Shown here piece after piece: positions 42,699 through 50,392 of a stretch of 64,000 nucleotides of DNA; the stretch's first letter is position 1; every line of letters starts with the position of its first letter. This DNA comes from Coprococcus sp. (GTDB lineage Bacteria > Bacillota_A > Clostridia > Lachnospirales > Lachnospiraceae), in contig JAGANU010000006.1 in assembly GCA_017624085.1 (NCBI GenBank), positions 19,050-83,049 of the forward strand, read 5' to 3'. The position numbers and the translations under genes are program-made. The notes below the pieces were generated by a model. That model searched no databases and was not told the origin of the DNA. It worked only from the letters and a program-made list of their open reading frames with translations.

Positions 42699-43886
42699 TT
42701 AATAGATATGCTTATCTGCATTCTGCTCAGCAATCTGTTTGAATTCATTGAAATGTGCCTGGAACAATAGAACAACCTTCGGATCAAAATGCTTTCCGCT
42801 CTGGTTTACAATCTCTGTATAAGCCTCCTCCATAGTCCAACCCTTCTTATAGTATCTGGCTGAGGTCAATGCATCAAACACGTCGCATACAGCCATCATA
42901 CGGCTAATATATGCTATCTCCTCACCCTTCATATGAAGATACCCGGAGCCATCCCATTTTTCATGATGCTCCTTTGCAATTGTTCTTGCAAGCTGTAATA
43001 TCTGACCAGGGCATTTTGAAAGAAGCGCATCACCATACAGAACATGATTCTTCATGATGGCATATTCTTCATCAGTAAGTCTAGAAGGCTTATTTAGTAT
43101 TTCCTCGCTTATCATGAGCTTACCAATATCGTGCATCATTGCAGCTGTTGACAGCATGTCCACATACTCATCATCAAAGCCTGATGCCTTTCCAAGCACC
43201 TCCATGTACTTGGAAACTCTCTTGATATGCTCTCCTGTTGATTTGGACTTACTCTCTGAGAGCTCAGCAAATGAATATATCAGCTCCTTCTGATTCGTCT
43301 TTACCTCACTCGAATGGTCGATTACGTTAGTAAGCATAATAGAGTTTCTAGATACAATATAGTATGAAACAAATGACATAAGAAATATGGCAAATACACA
43401 CGGAGCAATAGACAGTATCATATTGTCTGCGAAATCCTCATGAACCGGTGGAATAACCATGTCGCTCAATCTATAGTTTACAATATCTGCACTAAACACA
43501 CCTACCGTTGACAAAAGCGCAGTGTAAAGAACCATCGTTTTATTGTAATATAATGATGCAATAAGAAGTGGAAACAGCCATACTATCATTGCAGTGTAGG
43601 AAAGTACACTGCATAGTATTGTACACTCTGCCACAGCAATAGCAATCACAAAATACTTTATGCATTTGCTGATATCATTTTTCAATAAATCAATAAAAAT
43701 AGTCGGACACAGAGAGAGCATAACACAGAATCCCATAGAACAGCTTAGTATAACAAAATTACACTGTCCTCCTATTACCGTTAATATCCAATATACCAAA
43801 ACAAGAATGATAAAAAGTCGCATACACTTTGATGCAATGTGGTTTATCTTGATATAATTATCACTTAGAAGTCTATTGCTTTCCAT
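42699..43886 (-). CDS. Membrane HD-GYP domain protein (variant GYL)
   Basis: 395 residues: an N-terminal region of ~180 residues with five or six transmembrane segments, a short linker, then an HD-GYP domain. Metal ligands are H220, H252-D253 (MMHDIGK), H281 and H307/H308; the signature reads HHEKWDGSGYL at 307-317, with Leu in place of the Pro of GYP. Such domains hydrolyse c-di-GMP or related dinucleotides; activity here is plausible since metal ligands are kept. Its start overlaps rsfS by 14 bases. Confidence 0.85.
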   Translation of the reverse strand: MESNRLLSDNYIKINHIASKCMRLFIILVLVYWILTVIGGQCNFVILSCSMGFCVMLSLCPTIFIDLLKNDISKCIKYFVIAIAVAECTILCSVLSYTAMIVWLFPLLIASLYYNKTMVLYTALLSTVGVFSADIVNYRLSDMVIPPVHEDFADNMILSIAPCVFAIFLMSFVSYYIVSRNSIMLTNVIDHSSEVKTNQKELIYSFAELSESKSKSTGEHIKRVSKYMEVLGKASGFDDEYVDMLSTAAMMHDIGKLMISEEILNKPSRLTDEEYAIMKNHVLYGDALLSKCPGQILQLARTIAKEHHEKWDGSGYLHMKGEEIAYISRMMAVCDVFDALTSARYYKKGWTMEEAYTEIVNQSGKHFDPKVVLLFQAHFNEFKQIAEQNADKHIY

Positions 43887-44220
43887 ATACTATCTCACCG
43901 TCACTCCATATCTTCTCAATATTATAAAATCTTCTTGCTTCCTCTGAAAATATATGAACAATTATATCATAATAATCTAGTAAAATCCATCCACCTTCGC
44001 AGTAACCCTCCACACTTTTCAGCTCATGTCCTGCTTCTCTCATGAGTTCTTCTACACTGTCTGAAAGTGCCTGAACCTGTTTTTTGTTTGCACCATCTGC
44101 TATGACAAGGTAATCGCAAAGCGTGGAAATTTTACTTATATCAATTACCTTAACATCAAACGCCTTTTTTTCCTCAAGGGCAGCTATTGCAGTTTTTACC
44201 ATTTCCATTGAATGTGTCAT
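43873..44220 (-). CDS. rsfS: Ribosomal silencing factor RsfS
   Basis: 115-residue protein that binds L14 and prevents subunit joining in slow growth. DUF143 features: VIDISKISTLCDYLVIADGANKKQVQALSDSVEE and the C-terminal GGWILLDYYDIIVHIFSEEARRFYNIEKIW. The start at 44220 was chosen since GGGAGA lies ten bases upstream; the longer frame (to 44256) lacks one. Operon order yqeK-rsfS is the Bacillus order. Confidence 0.95.
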   Translation of the reverse strand: MTHSMEMVKTAIAALEEKKAFDVKVIDISKISTLCDYLVIADGANKKQVQALSDSVEELMREAGHELKSVEGYCEGGWILLDYYDIIVHIFSEEARRFYNIEKIWSDGEIVYGKQ

Positions 44221-44261
44221 AAATATCTGTTCTCCCAATAATGCCATTAAAGCCAAATAGC

Positions 44262-44849
44262 CTACTTTATTTCTCTGTCAGCAACAAGCTTGATATAATA
44301 CTCATAAGTCCTATACGACATATCATCTGTGTCCTTGCTCTCATCTTCTTTTAGATATGCCAGAGTATTCTTTAGTATATGAGCTATACATACATCTATA
44401 TCTGTAAAGGCTTCTCTTCTGATCTCGTCTATCTCAGGAAGCGGTTTTCTGTTTGGTTCTATATAATCAGCAACAAACACAATCTTCTCAAGCATGCTCA
44501 TACCAGGCTTACCTGTAGTATGGAACTCTATTGCTGATAATATTTCCTCGTCAGTAACACCATATTTTGATTTAGCATAATATGCGCCAAGCTTTGCATG
44601 AAGAAGCTCCGGATTGTTATATTCAAGCTTGCTGATTGGCAGCTTATGTCTCTCACATCTTGCAATTTTATCCTTTGGCTCAAGACATTTTGCGCAGTCA
44701 TGAAGAAGTCCTGCAATAAGTGCCTTGTCAACAGGAACACCATAGACCATCGCAAGGGCTCCCGCAGTGTATTCAACCCCAATGGAATGTTCAAATCTCT
44801 TCTTTGTAAGCTTCTTTTCAAGTCTTTCGATCATATCATACTTATTCAT
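44262..44849 (-). CDS. yqeK: HD-domain bis(5'-nucleosyl)-tetraphosphatase YqeK
   Basis: 195-residue HD hydrolase; YqeK relatives cleave Ap4A symmetrically to ADP. HD ligands in KRFEHSIGVEYTA, GLLHDCAKCLEP (HD pair) and IEFHTTGKPGMS. Its ATG overlaps the nadD stop as ATGA (44846-44849), showing coupling. Length and neighbours fit the nadD-yqeK-rsfS cluster. Confidence 0.93.
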   Translation of the reverse strand: MNKYDMIERLEKKLTKKRFEHSIGVEYTAGALAMVYGVPVDKALIAGLLHDCAKCLEPKDKIARCERHKLPISKLEYNNPELLHAKLGAYYAKSKYGVTDEEILSAIEFHTTGKPGMSMLEKIVFVADYIEPNRKPLPEIDEIRREAFTDIDVCIAHILKNTLAYLKEDESKDTDDMSYRTYEYYIKLVADREIK

Positions 44850-45487
44850 ACGTCTATCTCTCCCACATGTGTATATATATGATTATCAAAGATATATTGT
44901 CCCACAGCATCAGGTACCATTCCTTTTATATTCTCACCTGCCATAAGCTTTCTTCTTATAAGGCTTGACGATATATCCATCTGAGGTATCTTCACATATT
45001 TTATATTGGCACCCGGATACAATAAAGAAAGCTCCTTTATCTTGTTCATAGCCTTTTCTTCATCTACGTCATCTCTTGCAGTAACGAGAAGTGTTGAAAG
45101 TGATACGATAATATCAGGCCTGTGCCATTTGTCAAAATTCATAAGCGAATCACCACCCATGATAAAATGCCAGCTAACGCCCTTATATCTCCTTGTAAGC
45201 TCTTCTAAGGTATCCGATGTATATGTGATGCCGGGACGTGTTATCTCCATATCTGAATACACAAAGCCTTCTATATCCTTAACTGCAAGCTTAACCATGT
45301 CCTCCCGATATGTATTATGAACATCGCCGGATACTCTCTTGTAGTTTGGAATATTGTTCGGCATGACAACAATCCTTTCAAGCTTGTACTGCTTCATCGC
45401 CTGTAGACCGATCTCAATATGTCCATTGTGTATGGGATTAAAGGAGCCGCCTAATATTCCTATCTTTATTCGCTGTGAATCTGACAT
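44846..45487 (-). CDS. nadD: Nicotinate-nucleotide adenylyltransferase
   Basis: 213-residue enzyme making deamido-NAD from nicotinate mononucleotide and ATP. The nucleotidyltransferase motif GGSFNPIHNGHIEIG is at the N-terminus, then MPNNIPNYK, FIMGGDSLMNFDKWH and the C-terminal ISSSLIRRKLMAGE with the second ATP motif. Standard length. It lies 14 bases after yhbY. Confidence 0.96.
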   Translation of the reverse strand: MSDSQRIKIGILGGSFNPIHNGHIEIGLQAMKQYKLERIVVMPNNIPNYKRVSGDVHNTYREDMVKLAVKDIEGFVYSDMEITRPGITYTSDTLEELTRRYKGVSWHFIMGGDSLMNFDKWHRPDIIVSLSTLLVTARDDVDEEKAMNKIKELSLLYPGANIKYVKIPQMDISSSLIRRKLMAGENIKGMVPDAVGQYIFDNHIYTHVGEIDV

Positions 45488-45501
45488 ATAAAACCCCCGC
45501 C

Positions 45502-45789
45502 TTATGGAAGGACTATTTTCTTATGTTCCTTTGACTCCTTGTAGAGTACAATCTTACGTCCTATAACCTGAACTACCTCTGAATGGGTTCTCTCACCAAG
45601 TATAGCTGCAATTTCCCTCGGATCATCAAGGCAATTCTTTAAAACTGAAATCTTAATAAGCTCCCTTGCCTCAAGAGCTTCAGCAACTGATTCTGTAAAC
45701 TCAGGTGTAAGAGATGATTTTCCAATATTTAGTATTGGCTGGGTTGTCTGGGCAAGTCCTTTTAAATATGCTCTTTGTTTGCTATTCAT
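45502..45789 (-). CDS. yhbY: RNA-binding protein YhbY (CRM domain)
   Basis: 95-residue single CRM-domain protein that associates with pre-50S particles. Begins NSKQRAYLKGLAQTTQPILNIGKSSLTPE and ends VQVIGRKIVLYKESKE, with GxxG-like loop (GKSS). Located between obgE and nadD, the standard Firmicutes position. Confidence 0.95.
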   Translation of the reverse strand: MNSKQRAYLKGLAQTTQPILNIGKSSLTPEFTESVAEALEARELIKISVLKNCLDDPREIAAILGERTHSEVVQVIGRKIVLYKESKEHKKIVLP

Positions 45790-45828
45790 ATCTAATATCA
45801 GGCAGCCTTATGCTGCTTACTCTCCTTT

Positions 45829-47124
45829 TTATTTATAATAATCAAACTGAAGGAAATACATTCTTACGGTATCTCCGTCCTGTATACCAAGATTTTCAAG
45901 CTGTGTTAATATACCGTTGTCCTTTAAGAACTTCTGGAAGAAATCAAAGCCCTTTTCCGATTCGAGGTTGGTGTATCCAAGCATCTTCTCGATGCGAGGA
46001 CCCTCAACGATAAATACGCCCTCCTCCTCTTCTGACTTCTTTACCTCAAATGGAAGCTCAGGGTCATCCATCATCTCAAGATCGATCTCAGGCTCAAACT
46101 CGATAATCTCTCTTGGTGACTGTTTTACAAGCTCATTTACATACCAGAGAAGTTCATTTACGCCCTTTCCTGATACGGCAGATATAGGAAATATCTTATA
46201 ACCCTCTGACTCCGGAAATTCCTCCTTTAACATCTCTATAACAGTTTCATAACCTATATCGTCGAGAAGATCAACCTTATTTGCAGCTATAACCTGAGGT
46301 CTGTTTTCAATATCCCTGTTATACTTTTTAAGCTCATCATTTATGATGTGAATGTCTCTTATTGGATCTCTTCCATCAACGGAAGCAGCATCTACAATAT
46401 GGATTATTACCTTTGTTCTCTCAATATGTCTCAAAAACTGAAGTCCAAGGCCTGTTCCCTGGGAAGCCCCCTCTATTATTCCGGGAATGTCTGCTATTAC
46501 AAAGCCGTTCTTATCTCCAAGGTCAACAACACCCAGGTTTGGAACAAGTGTTGTAAAGTGATACGCCGCTATCTTAGGTCTTGCATTTGTCACTCTTGAA
46601 AGGAAGGTAGATTTACCTACACTTGGATAACCCACAAGGCCTACATCTGCTATACATTTTAGCTCAAGGTCAATGGTCAGCTCTTTGGCCGCCTGACCAG
46701 GCTGTGCGTATTTTGGTGCCTGCATTGTTGATGTAACATAGGTTCTGTTGCCACGGCCTCCCCTTCCTCCTTTGAGAAGAACAACAGGCTCCTTTTTATA
46801 TGCCATATCAAGAATAACCTTCCCTGATTCGGCATCTTTAATAACGGTTCCAGGTGGTACCTTGAGAACGATGTCATTGCCATTTGCACCATGACAATTC
46901 TTTTTTCCGCCTTCCTGACCATCGCCGGCTCTATATTTTGCGACATGTCTATAATTGGTAAGCGTATTCATTCCTTCATCAACCAAAAATAGTACATCTC
47001 CACCATTTCCACCATCGCCTCCATCAGGACCGCCGTTTGGCACATACTTTTCTCTTCGAAATGATACATGCCCATCGCCGCCCTTTCCGGATCTTACATA
47101 TATTCTGGCTCTATCGGCAAACAT
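45829..47124 (-). CDS. obgE: GTPase ObgE/CgtA
   Basis: 431-residue ribosome-assembly and stress GTPase. Glycine-rich Obg fold (FADRARIYVRSGKGGDGHVSFRRE), G domain with GYPSVGKSTFLSRV, DIPGIIEG and NKVDLLDD, then a C-terminal OCT domain (FDFFQKFLKDNGILTQLENLGI). The start at 47124 has AAAGGCGG upstream and matches the family; an earlier start at 47169 adds 15 unrelated residues. Downstream of rpmA, separated by a terminator. Confidence 0.97.
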   Translation of the reverse strand: MFADRARIYVRSGKGGDGHVSFRREKYVPNGGPDGGDGGNGGDVLFLVDEGMNTLTNYRHVAKYRAGDGQEGGKKNCHGANGNDIVLKVPPGTVIKDAESGKVILDMAYKKEPVVLLKGGRGGRGNRTYVTSTMQAPKYAQPGQAAKELTIDLELKCIADVGLVGYPSVGKSTFLSRVTNARPKIAAYHFTTLVPNLGVVDLGDKNGFVIADIPGIIEGASQGTGLGLQFLRHIERTKVIIHIVDAASVDGRDPIRDIHIINDELKKYNRDIENRPQVIAANKVDLLDDIGYETVIEMLKEEFPESEGYKIFPISAVSGKGVNELLWYVNELVKQSPREIIEFEPEIDLEMMDDPELPFEVKKSEEEEGVFIVEGPRIEKMLGYTNLESEKGFDFFQKFLKDNGILTQLENLGIQDGDTVRMYFLQFDYYK

Positions 47125-47248
47125 AATATACCGCCTTTCCCTAAAATCTACACTCAATAATCGAAACACATACGACTATTATAATGTCAAATAGTATTTT
47201 ATGAAACACACATTTATTAGTATATCCCAAAATGTGTAATTTGTCTGT

Positions 47249-47284
47249 AAAAAAAGACTGGAATAATAAAAATTACTCCAGTCT
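47249..47284 (-). terminator. Rho-independent terminator of rplU-prp-rpmA
   Basis: On the - strand AGACTGGAGTAA pairs with TTATTCCAGTCT (one G-T) and is followed by seven T (47255-47249). It lies 55 bases after rpmA. Confidence 0.92.
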
Positions 47285-47338
47285 CTTTATAAGATATTCA
47301 GGACGAAAAAATCCTATATAGCATAAACATATCCAATA

Positions 47339-47626
47339 TTACTCATTAACTACTGGATAGATAGAAACCTGCTTCTTGTCTCTACCCTTTCTCTCAAATC
47401 TTACAATACCGTCAGCTGTTGCAAACAGAGTGTCATCTCCGCCGATACCAACGTTAAGACCTGGGTGAATCTTTGTTCCACGCTGTCTGTAAAGGATGTT
47501 ACCAGCCTTAACAAACTGACCGTCAGCTCTCTTTGCACCAAGTCTCTTTGACTCAGAATCTCTGCCGTTCTTTGTAGAACCAACACCCTTCTTATGAGCG
47601 AAAAACTGAAGTTCCATCTTCATCAT
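47339..47626 (-). CDS. rpmA: 50S ribosomal protein L27 (with cleavable leader)
   Basis: 95-residue L27, a protein near the peptidyl-transferase centre. It begins [24 protein letters not shown]. The LQFFA-H segment is the Firmicutes leader removed by the Prp protease, whose gene precedes it. RBS AAGGAGGTG lies 8 bases before the first of three possible ATGs (47626, 47623, 47617). Confidence 0.96.
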   Translation of the reverse strand: MMKMELQFFAHKKGVGSTKNGRDSESKRLGAKRADGQFVKAGNILYRQRGTKIHPGLNVGIGGDDTLFATADGIVRFERKGRDKKQVSIYPVVNE

Positions 47627-47631
47627 GATAA

Positions 47632-47958
47632 CTACACCTCCTTAAAGGTTAAACAAATATAATCACCGTAGGATTGTTCTATTCCGGTAATGCCTATGAC
47701 AAATGCTTTCATTAGAGTGGATGCTTGAGTATCATCCACAGTACTTAGCATAAAGTCTATATCACCATTCTCTCTGTTGCAGTCAAGAGTAAAATCTGCA
47801 CAGGTAAGCTCTTCTATGGAGTTGAGCACAGTGATTGTTATTGCTGAAACTGCGCTACACACTATATCCGAACCCGGATTGTCATACTCTGCATGACCGC
47901 GCGTCTTAAATCCTACATAATCTGAATTGCTGTTTTTAAAAATAACTACATCAATCAT
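47632..47958 (-). CDS. prp: Ribosomal-processing cysteine protease Prp
   Basis: 108-residue cysteine protease (YsxB) that cuts the L27 leader. The catalytic pair H22 ([11 protein letters not shown]) and C34 ([10 protein letters not shown]) is present with the usual spacing. Located between rplU and rpmA, as in Bacillus and Staphylococcus. Length normal. Confidence 0.95.
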   Translation of the reverse strand: MIDVVIFKNSNSDYVGFKTRGHAEYDNPGSDIVCSAVSAITITVLNSIEELTCADFTLDCNRENGDIDFMLSTVDDTQASTLMKAFVIGITGIEQSYGDYICLTFKEV

Positions 47959-47979
47959 GTCTTATCGTTTACACAGTCA

Positions 47980-48288
47980 CTATGCGTTGATCTTCTTGAT
48001 CTCAACCTTAGTATATGACTGTCTGTGACCATTCTTCTTGTGATAGCCAGTCTTTCTCTTGTACTTGTAAACAATAACTTTCTTAGACTTACCTTCACCA
48101 ACTACTGATGCTGTAACAGATGCATTCGCAACTGCATCTCCACACTTAACGTCTGAATCAGTGCTTACTAAGATAACATCATCAAATGTAACTTCGCTTC
48201 CAGTCTCAGCTGCCAGCTTCTCTACCTTGATAACATCTCCTTCAGCTACCTTGTACTGCTTACCGCCTGTTGCTATAATTGCGTACAT
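47980..48288 (-). CDS. rplU: 50S ribosomal protein L21
   Basis: 102-residue L21 that binds 23S r[28 protein letters not shown] at the N-terminus and the basic C-terminus [26 protein letters not shown] are characteristic. First gene of the rplU-prp-rpmA transcript, with promoter at 48371-48399 and a structured leader. Confidence 0.98.
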   Translation of the reverse strand: MYAIIATGGKQYKVAEGDVIKVEKLAAETGSEVTFDDVILVSTDSDVKCGDAVANASVTASVVGEGKSKKVIVYKYKRKTGYHKKNGHRQSYTKVEIKKINA

Positions 48289-48364
48289 GGTTCATACCTC
48301 CTTAATCAAACTCGCCAGTTTTGGTGGTGCACAGGGCACACTTTTACCTAACTGTGCGGCATAC
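48289..48364 (-). ncRNA. Probable L21 leader (5' UTR regulatory element)
   Basis: The 5' UTR of rplU holds GTGTGCCCTGTGCACCACC followed by AACTGGCGAG and then AAGGAGG, with CACAG/CTGTG and GGTG/CACC complementary segments. Firmicutes rplU genes usually carry the L21 leader family, in which L21 is thought to control its own synthesis. I judged this by position and conserved words, not by covariance model. Confidence 0.55.
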
Positions 48365-48370
48365 TCATAT

Positions 48371-48399
48371 AATCTAACATTAACAAATGTATTTGTCAA
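48371..48399 (-). promoter_or_regulatory. Sigma-A promoter of rplU-prp-rpmA
   Basis: On the - strand TTGACA (48399-48394), 17 bases, TAGATT (48376-48371). Perfect -35, imperfect -10. Confidence 0.8.
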
Positions 48400-48416
48400 C
48401 ATTTTTCTTCAAAATA

Positions 48417-49577
48417 TCATAGCATTTCTGCCAGTGGCTTTTGAAGCTTCTTTCTTGTAAGCTCTACAAGTCCAAGCCTTGTAATATCAACAAATTTGGC
48501 AGGAACCGGATCCTTTGCCAGTTCAGCTGTCAGTACATCTCTTATGGTAAATATGTCATTAGGATTTTTCATATTGATAAAATCAATAATAATAATACCG
48601 GATAAATTTCTAAGTCGAAGCTGCCGGCAGGTCTCAACTGCCGCCTCAGTATTTACCTTTAACAGATGGGCCGACATATCACTTCCCGTAACCGCTTTTC
48701 CTGTATTTACATCAACCGTTACCAGAGCCTCTGTCTGCTGAATCACAAGATAAGCACCGGACTTTAACCAAACCCTTTCCTTTGTGGCGTTTTCCATTTC
48801 CTTGCTTATGTTATAGAGAGAAGAAAGTGGCAAAGAATCATCCTCATACAATGTAACTGTTATATCGGAAATACTTTTTTTGCCGCAATACTCAACAATA
48901 TCTTCGTATATATCCTTGTGATCACATACAATTTCATCGATTCTGTTGCTTCCGATTACAGTTATATTATCAAGATAATCCTCAGGAGCTCTATAGAGAC
49001 AGGAAAAGCACTTTCTATGAGGTGCATTTTTAAGGATCTGGGACAGCCTGCCGGAAAGCTCCGTAAGTTCCTTTCTTACGAGAAAAGGATCTGCATCACC
49101 AGCATTTGTCCTTATAATACAGCCCATATTATCCGGCAAAATCTCTCTTGCCAGCCGCTTTAATTCATCTCTCTTTTGTTTGTCAGATATTTTATTTGAT
49201 ACACCTATGGCTCTTCCTGTGTGTACAATCGCATAGTCTCCTCTTAAGGTCAGCTCCGATGAACCCACAGGGTTCTTCGTCTTTACAGCTGCCCTGCTAA
49301 TTTGTACAACGATTTCATCTCCCACCTTAAGGCTGTTATGAACAAGTCCATCAGCATATATAATGTCATTATCATCCAGACTGAAATAACACGGAAGCTT
49401 ATCCCCGTAGTCAACAAAGCAGGCGTGAATGTTCTTAACAATATTTTCCACCTTTCCGATATATATGTTTCCCAGAACTGATTGTGTATCAGAAAGATTG
49501 AAATCTGTTATTTTTCCATCCTCAAGTATCGTTTGAAGAATTTTATCATTATAGTCTGTAACTACAAGTTTTCTCAT
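48417..49577 (-). CDS. rng: Ribonuclease G/E family protein
   Basis: 386-residue RNase E/G-type endonuclease. N-terminal S1-like region (LGNIYIGKVENIVKNIHACFVDYG), an RNase H-like region (GCIIRTNAGDADPFLVRKELTEL) and the catalytic DNase I-like part with VTVDVNTGKAV and IIIIDFINM carrying the metal-binding Asp residues. It is shorter than E. coli RNase G (~490) and lacks the C-terminal zinc-link cysteines. It ends the plsX-to-RNase gene string, before the rplU promoter. Confidence 0.9.
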   Translation of the reverse strand: MRKLVVTDYNDKILQTILEDGKITDFNLSDTQSVLGNIYIGKVENIVKNIHACFVDYGDKLPCYFSLDDNDIIYADGLVHNSLKVGDEIVVQISRAAVKTKNPVGSSELTLRGDYAIVHTGRAIGVSNKISDKQKRDELKRLAREILPDNMGCIIRTNAGDADPFLVRKELTELSGRLSQILKNAPHRKCFSCLYRAPEDYLDNITVIGSNRIDEIVCDHKDIYEDIVEYCGKKSISDITVTLYEDDSLPLSSLYNISKEMENATKERVWLKSGAYLVIQQTEALVTVDVNTGKAVTGSDMSAHLLKVNTEAAVETCRQLRLRNLSGIIIIDFINMKNPNDIFTIRDVLTAELAKDPVPAKFVDITRLGLVELTRKKLQKPLAEML

Positions 49578-49639
49578 ATACTAAGCTCCCAATGGCGTTT
49601 TTTTGCAATGTGCAAATCTGTTTCCTTCGGATTTAATAA

Positions 49640-50392
49640 CTAAAAGCTTCTTCCTGCTTTATATAGCGCAATCAGCTCTCCGTCATCCCCGTTCATGTAT
49701 GTCTCTAATCTGTGGATATGATATAGCGGTTTCTCCTCAGATATACCTAAGTATTCAAAGAAAGCGGCAAGCACAAGCTCCGGTTTAAGATTATATTCAC
49801 TTCCGGTTTTTAAAAGCATATAAATTCTGTTATCTGTATCATGCATTTCAAGTATACCGGGCTTTATATTCTCAAGCTTCTCATTCTTTTTTGTTTTTTT
49901 GAGTATATTTATTTCATCCTGAGAAAGAAACTCTGATATCTTTTCCTGTAAATCTTTTATCTGCTTCAGCCTGTCAAGTCTGTCCTTGCTGTCTGCTATC
50001 AGGTACCTTGATCTGTCCCCAAAGGAAATCTCGTAGTCTGAGGCTGAAACTACGGACATAGAGTTTTTGGCATTGTCCGGAAGCACTACGCACTGTGTCA
50101 CAATCATCTCATCCGTTGATACCTTATTCATTCTGCTAATCATATCTTCTGATGATGTAACGGATTCAAACTCTGCATCAAAATATTCTCCTTCAGAAGT
50201 AATCCCCATCGCAAGGGGTGCTGCAAAGGAAATTATCTGATGAGGAGAATAGCCCTTTGTATAGCTGATATCAAGCCCTGCACGTCTTATTTCCTTCTGA
50301 AAATATCTCATAACGTCCAGATGTCCAATAAATCTTAAATTACCAAGCTTGGAGTATTTAATTCTTATTTTCAAAGCATACACCTCCTCCAA
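49640..50392 (-). CDS. TIGR03936-family radical-SAM-associated protein (DUF2344)
   Basis: 250 residues. The N-terminus IRIKYSKLGNLRFIGHLDVMRYFQKEIRRAGLDISYTKGYSPHQIISFA is the DUF2344 pattern. It is always found with, or fused to, the TIGR03960 radical SAM protein, whose gene overlaps its start by 35 bases. The function of the pair is unknown; its constant place near rng and rplU suggests a link to RNA or ribosome modification (inference). Confidence 0.9.
   Translation of the reverse strand: MEEVYALKIRIKYSKLGNLRFIGHLDVMRYFQKEIRRAGLDISYTKGYSPHQIISFAAPLAMGITSEGEYFDAEFESVTSSEDMISRMNKVSTDEMIVTQCVVLPDNAKNSMSVVSASDYEISFGDRSRYLIADSKDRLDRLKQIKDLQEKISEFLSQDEINILKKTKKNEKLENIKPGILEMHDTDNRIYMLLKTGSEYNLKPELVLAAFFEYLGISEEKPLYHIHRLETYMNGDDGELIALYKAGRSF

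Noticed and set aside
47177..47192. TTGACA and TATAAT on the - strand upstream of obgE
   Set aside because: The two boxes overlap rather than being 17 bases apart; a -10 with a poor -35 may exist but is not convincing.
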